NCBI GenBank assembly: GCA_017438085.1 | Contig: JAFRWH010000041.1 | Location: 1-6,517, forward strand | Reading direction: 5' to 3' | Length of the DNA: 6,517 nt | Origin: Bacillota bacterium | GTDB taxonomy: Bacteria > Bacillota_A > Clostridia > Peptostreptococcales > Anaerovoracaceae | Shown: piece after piece, positions 1 to 5,686 of the stretch | Layout of the letters: every line of letters begins with the position of its first letter | Numbering within the stretch: the first letter of the stretch is position 1 | Translations under genes and position numbers: made by a program | Notes under the pieces: generated by a model | The model's database searches: none | Told to the model about the DNA's origin: nothing | What the model saw: only the letters and a program-made list of their open reading frames with translations

Positions 1-556
1 CTGCAGAAATGATTATCTGTGAGCGGTCATCCATAAATCGGCTGTGCCTGTAGGAGAGCTCCAGCTCGTCTGCATTCCAGTCGTGAAACTGTCCGAATAT
101 GTCCATTGTTCTGACAGATACCAGAACATCCTTCATCTCGCCGCCGTAAGCGCCGGCATTCATAAGAACCGCTCCACCGAGGCTTCCGGGTATGCCAGAA
201 GCAAACTCAAAACCAGCGAGTCTGTTAGCCAAGGCCAGCTTGGCGATAGAAGAAAGGCTGCAGCCCGCATCAGCGCCTATGTAGCCGTATTGAGAGTCGC
301 CCTCTTCGTCGGTCTCAGCCATAAGGACCAGATCGTTTAGCCGCTTCAGACTTATGACCCAGCCATCATAGCCTTCGTCTGCGAACAGCATATTGCTGCC
401 ATTGCCCATAAATATAAAAGCGCGGGACTTCTCATCAGCCTCCGCGACTGCCTGCCTGAGCTCTTCCAGATTCTCCGGTTCAAGAAAGACCGCCGCTTTT
501 CCGCCGCACCTGAAGCTGGTGTGATCTCCCATGTCACAGTTTTCTATACGTATCAT
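1..556 (-). CDS. murB: UDP-N-acetylmuramate dehydrogenase MurB (partial, C-terminus beyond window)
   Basis: MurB reduces UDP-GlcNAc-enolpyruvate to UDP-N-acetylmuramate using NADPH and FAD, the second committed cytoplasmic step of peptidoglycan synthesis. The window holds the first 185 residues. They show the FAD-binding features of the family: an HTSFRCGG segment near residue 12, MGNGSNMLF near 50, the flavin-binding stretch EFASGIPGSLGGAVLMNAGAYGG around 117-139, and SYRHSRF around 167-173. The C-terminal part, with the later catalytic Ser/Cys and Glu, lies outside the window. The ATG (554-556) shares its A with the TAA stop of the upstream Fic-like gene (TAATG). It is preceded by GAGGGAGG at a good distance, so the two genes are probably translationally coupled. 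The family call is secure; the gene is open at the left edge, not broken. Confidence 0.95.
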   Translation of the reverse strand, partial: MIRIENCDMGDHTSFRCGGKAAVFLEPENLEELRQAVAEADEKSRAFIFMGNGSNMLFADEGYDGWVISLKRLNDLVLMAETDEEGDSQYGYIGADAGCSLSSIAKLALANRLAGFEFASGIPGSLGGAVLMNAGAYGGEMKDVLVSVRTMDIFGQFHDWNADELELSYRHSRFMDDRSQIIISA

Positions 557-1323
557 TACTGGTCCTCCCTCAGCAGCAGCTCCGGCCGCTCGCCTCTGGC
601 CTCCCTGGCCTGTCTGCAGATCTCTATCACCGCATCCAGCCTGTTAAGCACACTGCGTTCGACCATGGAAATAAAGGGCTCCGGGTCCCCATCGTGAATG
701 TATTTATATACAAGATTCGAGTAATCCTGCTCGTTCGCGGTAAGACTTGGCAGCGGGCAGCCGTAGGACATCAATGCATACATCATCAGTATGCCCGCCA
801 TGATGATGCTGTTTTCGCCGTATGGGTAGATCTTAAGAAGATCCAGATGCAGCATTGCTGCATTTTCTATGAAATAGCCCGAATGACGCCTGGCATAGGA
901 TTTTTTCAGAAGGCTGTCCGTCATATCTTTTACATCGAGGAAGTGAGGCGGGACAAAATCCCACTGATAAACGACGGGATTGCTGCGTCTGAATTCTGCT
1001 TCTTCCGTGCCGAAGACTGATCTGTACCAGCGGTGAAGTATCTTAAGATCCGGATTTGCCTGCATTTCAAGACAGTCTATCATATCTTTATAGACTGCCG
1101 CGTAGCCGTGAATGAAGCTGTAGGTATCGAGGGGCAGATTCTCCTGCAGTTCTCCTGAAAGAATGCTGAGTATATGCTGCTTATCCAGCGGAGTGCCGTT
1201 AAGGCGCAGCGCGCTGAAGAGCCAGTACCACAGGTCGCTGTCCCTCAGCCACGCGTTCAGCTGGATGTCGTGTCCCTTCAAACGCTTGAATTCATCGAGT
1301 TTTGAAATGATAAGATCCTTCAT
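556..1323 (-). CDS. Degenerate Fic-fold protein, probable pseudoenzyme, coupled to murB
   Basis: A 255-residue soluble protein with no signal peptide or membrane segment. The Fic fold is suggested by several segments in the right order: SALRLNGTPLD at 37-47, where Fic proteins have their SxxxE(G/N) inhibitory helix; a Tyr/His-rich helix at 65-80; ILHRWYRSVFG at 95-105; EFRRSNPVV followed by FVPPHF (110-128), the usual G-x-R...PP region; then AAMLHLDLLKIYPYGENSII at 155-174 and a following hydrophobic helix ending SYGCPLPSL. Fic enzymes transfer AMP or other nucleotide moieties using HxFx(D/E)GNGRxxR. Here the aligned residues 166-177 are YPYGENSIIMAG. His is Tyr, the GNG loop is N-S-I, and both Arg are lost; only the acidic residue (E170) remains. 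The inhibitory Glu is Leu41. I infer a non-catalytic scaffold or binding role, possibly linked to MurB, with which it is co-translated. The start ATG (1321-1323) lacks a strong ribosome binding site. The family call rests on pattern matching and should be confirmed by structure prediction. Confidence 0.72.
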   Translation of the reverse strand: MKDLIISKLDEFKRLKGHDIQLNAWLRDSDLWYWLFSALRLNGTPLDKQHILSILSGELQENLPLDTYSFIHGYAAVYKDMIDCLEMQANPDLKILHRWYRSVFGTEEAEFRRSNPVVYQWDFVPPHFLDVKDMTDSLLKKSYARRHSGYFIENAAMLHLDLLKIYPYGENSIIMAGILMMYALMSYGCPLPSLTANEQDYSNLVYKYIHDGDPEPFISMVERSVLNRLDAVIEICRQAREARGERPELLLREDQ

Positions 1324-1377
1324 GTGCTTATTTTATCACAATTAATATCACTGAAAAAAGCTCTTATACTGCGTCAA

Positions 1378-1383
1378 ATTATA
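1378..1383 (-). promoter_or_regulatory. Candidate -10 box for the Fic-like/murB unit
   Basis: Read on the minus strand this is a perfect TATAAT, 55 bp upstream of the Fic-like start, which would give a leader of roughly 45-50 nt. No good -35 box is seen at 16-18 bp. A second, weaker AT-rich candidate (GATAAAAT) lies only about 7 bp before the ATG. The region is AT-rich, so chance matches are likely. Confidence 0.4.
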
Positions 1384-1409
1384 TAGAACAAGGGGCTACG
1401 CATCGAATA

Positions 1410-1443
1410 AATTAAGGCTATATCATAATCAGCCGAATTATTT
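1410..1443. repeat. Imperfect inverted repeat in divergent intergenic region
   Basis: AAGGCT at 1414-1419 faces AGCC at 1431-1434. The flanks can also pair imperfectly (AATTAA side against GAATTATTTA), with an 11-bp centre. It lies between the two divergent promoter candidates. It has no T-tract suited to termination and no gene ends here, so a regulator-binding site is more plausible than a terminator. Weak evidence. Confidence 0.25.
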
Positions 1444-1467
1444 ACAGTTAATCAGTACAAATAGTTC

Positions 1468-1486
1468 CGATATCAAAATAATATCG
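1468..1486. promoter_or_regulatory. Inverted repeat at the aminotransferase promoter, possible operator
   Basis: CGATAT and ATATCG are perfect 6-bp arms around a 7-bp AT-rich centre (CAAAATA). The right arm ends where the -35 hexamer of the 1505-1513 promoter would begin. Its placement and dyad symmetry fit a repressor or activator site for the aminotransferase gene. No regulator gene is seen in the window. Confidence 0.4.
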
Positions 1487-1504
1487 TTTATTTTGCATCT
1501 GCAG

Positions 1505-1513
1505 TGCTATAAT
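1505..1513 (+). promoter_or_regulatory. Extended -10 promoter of the aminotransferase gene
   Basis: TGCTATAAT is a perfect extended -10 element (TG at 1505-1506, TATAAT at 1508-1513). The hexamer at 17-bp spacing (CGTTTA, 1485-1490) is a poor -35, consistent with a promoter that relies on the extended -10 or on an activator. The expected transcript start is near 1520, giving a leader of about 50 nt. Confidence 0.7.
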
Positions 1514-1538
1514 GGTTCCATTGCAATGAACGAAATTA

Positions 1539-1558
1539 TTTCGGTCTAAAAGCCGAAA
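1539..1558 (+). promoter_or_regulatory. Small leader hairpin before the aminotransferase ribosome binding site
   Basis: TTTCGG (1539-1544) pairs with CCGAAA (1553-1558) across an 8-nt loop. This is directly followed by the GGAG ribosome binding site (1560-1563), which sits 8 nt before the ATG. The stem leaves the binding site free, so it may stabilise the message or be incidental. It is too small to be a known riboswitch. Confidence 0.3.
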
Positions 1559-1571
1559 CGGAGCATACTAA

Positions 1572-2765
1572 ATGAAATTTTCCGGTAAAATTGAAAAATG
1601 CGATTATTCTCCCATAAGAAAATTCCATCCCTATCAGCAAGATGCGGAGCACAGAGGGAGCTATATATATCATTTTAACATCGGACAGCCCGATATCAAG
1701 ACCCCAAAGGTCTTTTTTGACGCCATAAGGGACTTCAGCGGCGAGGTCCTTGGCTATGCGCCATCCCAGGGCATACCCCAACTCATAGACGCCGTGCAGA
1801 TCTACTACGCAAGGATAGGCTGCCGCCTGATGCCCCAGGACATAGCCATAACCCAGGGTGGTTCAGAAGCCCTGCAGCTGGCCCTTTCGGTGATCCTGGA
1901 CAATGGGGACGACATACTTATCCCCGAGCCCTTCTACCCCAACTACAACACCTTCATAACCATGGCGGGAGCTAATATAGTGCCCGTACCCACCAGCCCT
2001 GAAGAGGGCTATCGCTACGCAGTGAGAGAAAAGCTTGAGGCTGCCCTCACCCCCTCCACCAGAGCCATCATGGTCACAAACCCCGGCAACCCCACAGGGC
2101 TTATCCTTAGCCCCGAGGAGTGGGAAATACTGGCGGATTTCGTCATCGATCACGATCTCTTCCTGATAGCCGACGAGGTCTACAGGGAATTCAGCTACGA
2201 ATCGGAGGAGCTCTTCAGCTTCGCCTCCATGCACAGGCTGGCGGAGCACGTGATCATCATCGACTCCGTCTCCAAGCGCTTTTCTGCCACCGGAGCCAGA
2301 GTTGGAGAACTGATCTGCCGCAACCAGCAGTTCATGGAAAGGCTTATGAAGCTGCTGCAGGCCAGGCTTTCCGTGGCCACCTTGGAGCAGCTGGCCAGCG
2401 TCAGGCTCTACGAGATGGGCACCGGCTACTTCGGTGCCGCAAGAGAGGAATATAAAAAGAGGCGGGACGTGCTCTGCGAAGAGCTTTCAAAAATCCCCGG
2501 CGTGAGCTTTTCCAAGCCCTCCGGGGCCTTCTACATGATGGTGACCCTGCCGGTGGACGATGCAGAAAAGTTCCTGGTCTGGCTTCTTGCCAGCTTCAAC
2601 AAAAAAGGCAGGGAGACCCTGATGTTCGCCCCCGCTGCGGGCTTCTACAAGACCCCCGGCATGGGACGGCAGGAATGCCGCCTGGCCTACGTCATAAATG
2701 AAGAAGAGATCCGAAGGGGCATACAGCTGCTGGCCAGGGCCATCGATGAATACAACCGCCAGTAG
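1572..2765 (+). CDS. PLP-dependent class I/II aminotransferase
   Basis: A full-length 397-residue fold-type I aminotransferase of the aspartate aminotransferase superfamily. It transfers an amino group between an amino acid and a 2-oxo acid using pyridoxal phosphate, in the cytoplasm. Visible landmarks are FNIGQPDI at 35-42, YAPSQG at 62-67, the cofactor phosphate-loop GGSEAL at 96-101, PFYPNY at 120-125, NPGNPTG at 170-176, DEVY at 201-204 (Asp for the pyridine nitrogen, Tyr for O3'), and SVSKRFSATGARVG at 232-245 with the Schiff-base Lys235. Arg370, in RLAYV, is positioned to bind the substrate carboxylate. All catalytic residues are present. The substrate cannot be read from sequence; members of this subgroup are usually labelled aspartate aminotransferase. 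GGAG 8 nt upstream supports the start. The gene stands alone, with its own promoter and terminator. Pro codons are strikingly biased (18 of 22 are CCC), unlike the neighbours. Confidence 0.92.
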   Translation: MKFSGKIEKCDYSPIRKFHPYQQDAEHRGSYIYHFNIGQPDIKTPKVFFDAIRDFSGEVLGYAPSQGIPQLIDAVQIYYARIGCRLMPQDIAITQGGSEALQLALSVILDNGDDILIPEPFYPNYNTFITMAGANIVPVPTSPEEGYRYAVREKLEAALTPSTRAIMVTNPGNPTGLILSPEEWEILADFVIDHDLFLIADEVYREFSYESEELFSFASMHRLAEHVIIIDSVSKRFSATGARVGELICRNQQFMERLMKLLQARLSVATLEQLASVRLYEMGTGYFGAAREEYKKRRDVLCEELSKIPGVSFSKPSGAFYMMVTLPVDDAEKFLVWLLASFNKKGRETLMFAPAAGFYKTPGMGRQECRLAYVINEEEIRRGIQLLARAIDEYNRQ

Positions 2766-2820
2766 CGGCAGGAAACCCAATACTATAACGCATTCAACAC
2801 TCCTTAATTAAACCTAACAT

Positions 2821-2851
2821 GTGAAAAACAGGCCGAGGCCTGTTTTTTCAC
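2821..2851. terminator. Bidirectional intrinsic terminator
   Basis: A near-perfect inverted repeat with a CAGGC-CGAG-GCCTG core flanked by an A-tract on one side and a T-tract on the other (GTGAAAAA ... TTTTTTCAC, one unpaired base). It therefore gives a GC stem followed by a U-run in both directions. It sits 56 bp after the aminotransferase stop and 30 bp after the stop of the convergent amidotransferase gene, and serves both. Confidence 0.9.
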
Positions 2852-2880
2852 GTTCTGTTATTCGTTTTTCATGCACAGTT

Positions 2881-3618
2881 CTATTCGTGCTCTTCTATGT
2901 ACTTCTGAGCTCTCTTTACTTCGTCCTCGAAGATGGCTCTGAACATAGGATAGCGAGCAAAGAGCTCTTCAGGATGGTACTGAACAGCAAAGGTATTGAA
3001 CTCTTCGGATTCAATGCCCTCCACTATACCGTCGGGCGCATAGGCTCCCACCTTGAATCCTTCGGCAACTTTGTCCAGACACTGGTGGTGGAAGCTGTTG
3101 GAGTAATGCTTTTCAGCGCCCAGCAGCTCAGCATACTTGCTGCCTGCCACAGGATCTATGCTGTGAGTGAGCTCGTCGCGGCGGAGCATATCCTGTCCGT
3201 GGCAGATGGGGCTCTTCAGCTGGCTGGGAATATCCTGAGTAAGGGTGCCGCCGAAGGCTACATTGATAAGCTGTATGCCTCTGCAGATGCCCAGAATGGG
3301 CTTTCCTGCCTCTTTTGCCAGCTTTATCAGTTCTATTTCAAAATTATCAAGCTCTACGTTGGTGTGACGCACCGTTGGATGAGGCTCCTGACCGAAAAGC
3401 CTGGTGCTGACATCCACGCCGCCGGGAACCAGAAGGCCGTCCATTACTGCCATATAATCCTTAGCAAGCTCTGTGCTGTCTCCGGTGACAGGAATGAGCA
3501 TGGGCACGCCGCCTGCCTCATAAATTGCATTGACATAGGAAGAATTGAATACGAATCTTGATGCAAGATCGCCCTTCTTATTGGCTGTGAAACACATTCC
3601 GATGACAGGTTTTCTCAT
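2881..3618 (-). CDS. Gamma-glutamyl-gamma-aminobutyrate hydrolase family (class I glutamine amidotransferase, peptidase C26)
   Basis: A 245-residue cytoplasmic hydrolase of the PuuD/peptidase C26 family, which cleaves gamma-glutamyl amide bonds, for example gamma-glutamyl-GABA in putrescine breakdown. The N-terminus KPVIGMCF, YVNAIYEAGGVPMLIP (28-43) and DGLLVPGGVDV (60-70) are typical. The nucleophile is Cys112 in GICRGIQLINV, an oxyanion-loop FGGTLTQDI follows (122-130), NSFHHQ is at 174-179, and His215 and Glu217 in QYHPE complete the catalytic triad. Length and motifs are full. GGAGG lies 10 nt before the ATG. No putrescine or GABA genes are nearby, so the true substrate is open; I do not assign puuD. 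It has its own promoter (3670-3698) and shares a terminator with the convergent aminotransferase. Confidence 0.9.
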   Translation of the reverse strand: MRKPVIGMCFTANKKGDLASRFVFNSSYVNAIYEAGGVPMLIPVTGDSTELAKDYMAVMDGLLVPGGVDVSTRLFGQEPHPTVRHTNVELDNFEIELIKLAKEAGKPILGICRGIQLINVAFGGTLTQDIPSQLKSPICHGQDMLRRDELTHSIDPVAGSKYAELLGAEKHYSNSFHHQCLDKVAEGFKVGAYAPDGIVEGIESEEFNTFAVQYHPEELFARYPMFRAIFEDEVKRAQKYIEEHE

Positions 3619-3638
3619 GAGTATATATCCTCCGTAAT

Positions 3639-3667
3639 AAAAAATGCCTGAGTATTGTTCTCAGGCA
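3639..3667 (-). terminator. Intrinsic terminator after the PspC-domain gene
   Basis: On the minus strand TGCCTGAG (3667-3660) pairs perfectly with CTCAGGCA (3652-3645) across a 7-nt loop and is followed by TTTTTTATTA. It begins 13 bp after the PspC-domain gene stop and ends the upstream unit before the amidotransferase ribosome binding site. It overlaps the start region of the amidotransferase's own promoter. Confidence 0.85.
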
Positions 3668-3669
3668 AT

Positions 3670-3698
3670 ATTATATGCTTTTATTTATCTTTTGTAAA
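3670..3698 (-). promoter_or_regulatory. Sigma-A-type promoter of the amidotransferase gene
   Basis: On the minus strand TTTACA (3698-3693), exactly 17 bp, then TATAAT (3675-3670). The -35 box is formed by the Leu-Phe-Thr codons near the end of the upstream PspC-domain gene. The predicted start, near 3663, lies inside the first arm of the terminator hairpin, so transcripts from this promoter cannot form that terminator, while read-through from upstream can. Confidence 0.75.
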
Positions 3699-4592
3699 CA
3701 GGATATAGATACCTACGATTATCAGCACTATGGCGATCACAGGCAGATGTCTGAAGAAACGCTGCAGTATCCACATCACGCCTATGGCGAGCAGCGCCAC
3801 GCCTATGGTACCTCTCAGCTTGCTGCCTGCGCTTCCGGACTTATCCTGTCTGGGAGCCTGGCTCTGGCTTGCGTTGTAATTGCTCTGGTAGCTGTAGCTC
3901 TGGCTTGTGCTGCCCGATGACTGTGGACCCGGATCTGCGCCTGCGGAAGACTGTGCGTTACTGCCTGTGTCGTCTGAAGACTGAGCGCCCGCTGAAGCGG
4001 CTTCCGCTCTTGCCTTTTCAGCCTCTGCCCTTATCTGGGCTTCGGCCTCCTCCACGCTTGCAGCATCGCCTCTGAATACCCTTTCAGCCTTGTCTGCGGC
4101 CTCTCTGTAAGCATCAAATGCAGCAGTGCTTGCCGCCATAGCCTTTATGTATTCTGCATCTTCCTCCAGCTCCTTGCCTGCAGCTTCTGCCGCCGCCTTA
4201 GCCGACTGAACATTCATCGCAGCCTGTTCGGCCGCTGCCATGGCTTCATCCATTTCCTTCTGAGCGGCTTTCTTTATGCGAGCAGCGGACTCCGCATCTC
4301 CTGCAAACACAGGATTGACTCTGGTATATGTACCGCTGCCGGTGCCGTCATATCTTGCCTGTGGGTTGCGGGCATTTGAGTAAGCGCTGAATTCGGAAGA
4401 TCCCCCGGGCTTTTTGGGGATCACAAGAGCAGCAATAAGATATACCAGAAGACCGCTGCCATATCCGAAGCTTACAAGCACAAAGAGCAGTCTTACGATC
4501 AGAGAATCGACTCCGAAGTACTCCGCAATGCCTCCGCATACGCCAAATATGGCCTTATCCGTATCAGATCTGTATAGTTTTCTGTCATCCAT
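3681..4592 (-). CDS. PspC-domain membrane protein with Ala-rich helical region and C-terminal membrane anchor
   Basis: 303 residues in four parts. Residues 1-60 form a PspC domain: KLYRS, DKAIFGVCGGIAEYFGVD (12-29) and a hydrophobic stretch 32-58 ending VIPKK. Residues about 98-202 are rich in Ala, Glu, Lys and Arg with almost no Pro or Gly, predicted as a long helix or coiled coil. Residues about 203-255 are a Ser/Gln/Asn/Gly-rich flexible linker with repeated AQSS or PQSS units. Residues 261-298 hold two hydrophobic segments separated by a short basic turn (QRFFRHLP), reminiscent of the LiaF/DUF5668 membrane region. PspC proteins sense or transmit envelope stress at the membrane. The ATG follows the lysozyme stop codon with no gap and is served by GGGGG 8 nt upstream, inside the lysozyme gene, so translation is coupled. 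The domain call is strong; the role of the middle region is unknown. Confidence 0.85.
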   Translation of the reverse strand: MDDRKLYRSDTDKAIFGVCGGIAEYFGVDSLIVRLLFVLVSFGYGSGLLVYLIAALVIPKKPGGSSEFSAYSNARNPQARYDGTGSGTYTRVNPVFAGDAESAARIKKAAQKEMDEAMAAAEQAAMNVQSAKAAAEAAGKELEEDAEYIKAMAASTAAFDAYREAADKAERVFRGDAASVEEAEAQIRAEAEKARAEAASAGAQSSDDTGSNAQSSAGADPGPQSSGSTSQSYSYQSNYNASQSQAPRQDKSGSAGSKLRGTIGVALLAIGVMWILQRFFRHLPVIAIVLIIVGIYILFTKDK

Positions 4593-5600
4593 TTAATTTA
4601 CCCCCGCTCCGTAATCCTTAAAAGCGATATTGAGATCCACATCTCCGTTTATTCCCTCTATCCTTCCGGTGCTGTACTGCCATACGCCGAATTCATAGGG
4701 GAAGAAGGGTCTGTTGAAATACTGGGCGAACCACTTGTCGACCTGAGTAAGCTTTGTAAGGTCCAGCTCCTCCACGAACCAGCGGATATTGCAGTAGAGC
4801 ATGGGTGTGAAGCCGGCCTCCAGTATCCTGGAGCAGAAAGCAAGTGTGTATTCCGTCCTCTCGGAAGCTGTCAGATCAGCCGTCCTGGCCTTTCCGCTGG
4901 CATCTTCGATGTCCAGTACTATGGGCCAGCTGACCTTGTAAGGCCTTATCATGTCGAGCACATAATCAGCCTCTTCGAGAGCTTCTTCGATGCTGATTGC
5001 CTGGGTCACAAAGTAGATGCCGACTGCTATGTCGTTCTTCAGAGCGCCCTGAATGTTCTGCTCGAAGCACTTATCCTGTACCAGCTTGCCAGTGCCGTAG
5101 CCTCTGTAGCCCGCTCTTATGAAGACGAACTTCACACCGTCCGCGGCTACCTTTTCCCAGTCGATATCGCCCTGGTACTGAGACACGTCTATGCCCTTGA
5201 GGGATGTGGTCACGCCGTTCTCCTGATATTCGAAGACCTTTCTGCTGGTTCCCACATTCACGAGATTGTCGAAATCGTAGTCCGACTTGGGCATGTTTTC
5301 ATCCACATAGACATAGGTATAATTGCCCAGTCTGTCCTTGTAGATGATCCTGTCGCTGAAAAAACGCTGAACGAATTCCCAGATGGCAGAACTTGACTGC
5401 GCGTACTCAAGCAGCTTGCTTACAGGCACGGTAACGCTCTCCTCTACAGCTTCGGGAGTGGTGATGACCTCCTGATCGGGATCCGGTTTGATGCCGGCAT
5501 TGTCTCCGGACTGTTCGGCATTGCCCTTTGGTCCGCAGCCGGTCAGTAAAGTCCCCAATATCAATAATAGTGCTAAAGCTAAAGCATATAGCTTTTTCAT
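4593..5600 (-). CDS. GH25 lysozyme-type muramidase lipoprotein
   Basis: 335 residues, predicted exported and lipid-anchored. The N-terminus MKKLYALALALLLILG is followed by the lipobox LLTGC, giving lipidated Cys22, then a Gly/Asp/Pro-rich spacer to about residue 55. Residues 56-135 match nothing I recognise. The glycoside hydrolase 25 domain begins at GIDVSQYQGDIDW (136-148) with the catalytic-site Asp138. It continues through KFVFIRAGYRG (157-167) and GIYFVTQA (194-201), and has the paired acids in LDIED (Asp230, Glu232), then WQYS (307-310) and a late DVDLN. GH25 enzymes cut the MurNAc-GlcNAc bond of peptidoglycan. An anchored, single-domain form without SH3 or choline-binding repeats suggests wall remodelling rather than phage lysis. 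The start chosen is the ATG at 5600; an upstream in-frame ATG (5606) lies too close to the GAGGAGGG site. It is probably co-transcribed with rpe (86 bp gap, no clear promoter). Confidence 0.92.
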   Translation of the reverse strand: MKKLYALALALLLILGTLLTGCGPKGNAEQSGDNAGIKPDPDQEVITTPEAVEESVTVPVSKLLEYAQSSSAIWEFVQRFFSDRIIYKDRLGNYTYVYVDENMPKSDYDFDNLVNVGTSRKVFEYQENGVTTSLKGIDVSQYQGDIDWEKVAADGVKFVFIRAGYRGYGTGKLVQDKCFEQNIQGALKNDIAVGIYFVTQAISIEEALEEADYVLDMIRPYKVSWPIVLDIEDASGKARTADLTASERTEYTLAFCSRILEAGFTPMLYCNIRWFVEELDLTKLTQVDKWFAQYFNRPFFPYEFGVWQYSTGRIEGINGDVDLNIAFKDYGAGVN

Positions 5601-5608
5601 TGGCATTA

Positions 5609-5616
5609 CCCTCCTC
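5609..5616 (-). promoter_or_regulatory. Ribosome binding site deciding the lysozyme start
   Basis: GAGGAGGG lies 8 nt before the ATG at 5600 but only 2 nt before the alternative in-frame ATG at 5606. The spacing favours 5600, which also places the basic signal-peptide start (MKK) at the N-terminus. Confidence 0.8.
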
Positions 5617-5686
5617 TTGAGGTGCAGATACAAAATACTCCCTAAGCGTTAAAGCTGCTTGTTCATTTCGTGAAGAATCAATGAAA

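Noticed and set aside
694..1020. A 108-codon plus-strand frame inside the Fic-like gene
   Set aside because: No ribosome binding site or family features; the minus frame is full-length and carries a recognisable fold.
1863..2249. A 128-codon minus-strand frame inside the aminotransferase gene
   Set aside because: It is antisense to a gene with all family motifs, and arises from the strong C-ending codon bias. No initiation signal is visible.
2804..2811. TTAATTAA palindrome
   Set aside because: An 8-bp AT palindrome in an AT-rich gap, with no promoter or partner site nearby; likely chance.
2821..3561. A 246-codon open frame on the plus strand opposite the amidotransferase gene
   Set aside because: Its GTG start lies inside the terminator stem, it has no ribosome binding site, and its product has no recognisable domain. 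The minus-strand frame has a full catalytic triad, so this is a codon-bias shadow.
3900..4270. Possible DNA repeats in the PspC-domain gene
   Set aside because: The apparent repetitiveness is Ala- and Ser-rich protein coding with varied codons; no exact DNA repeat unit of useful length was seen.
4593..5600. Lysozyme as evidence of a prophage
   Set aside because: No holin, portal, tail or integrase genes are nearby. The enzyme has a lipobox and sits in a housekeeping unit with rpe.
5601..5686. Promoter for the lysozyme gene in the gap after rpe
   Set aside because: TATTTT and several TTnA-type hexamers occur, but none pair at 16-18 bp with good matches; co-transcription with rpe is simpler.
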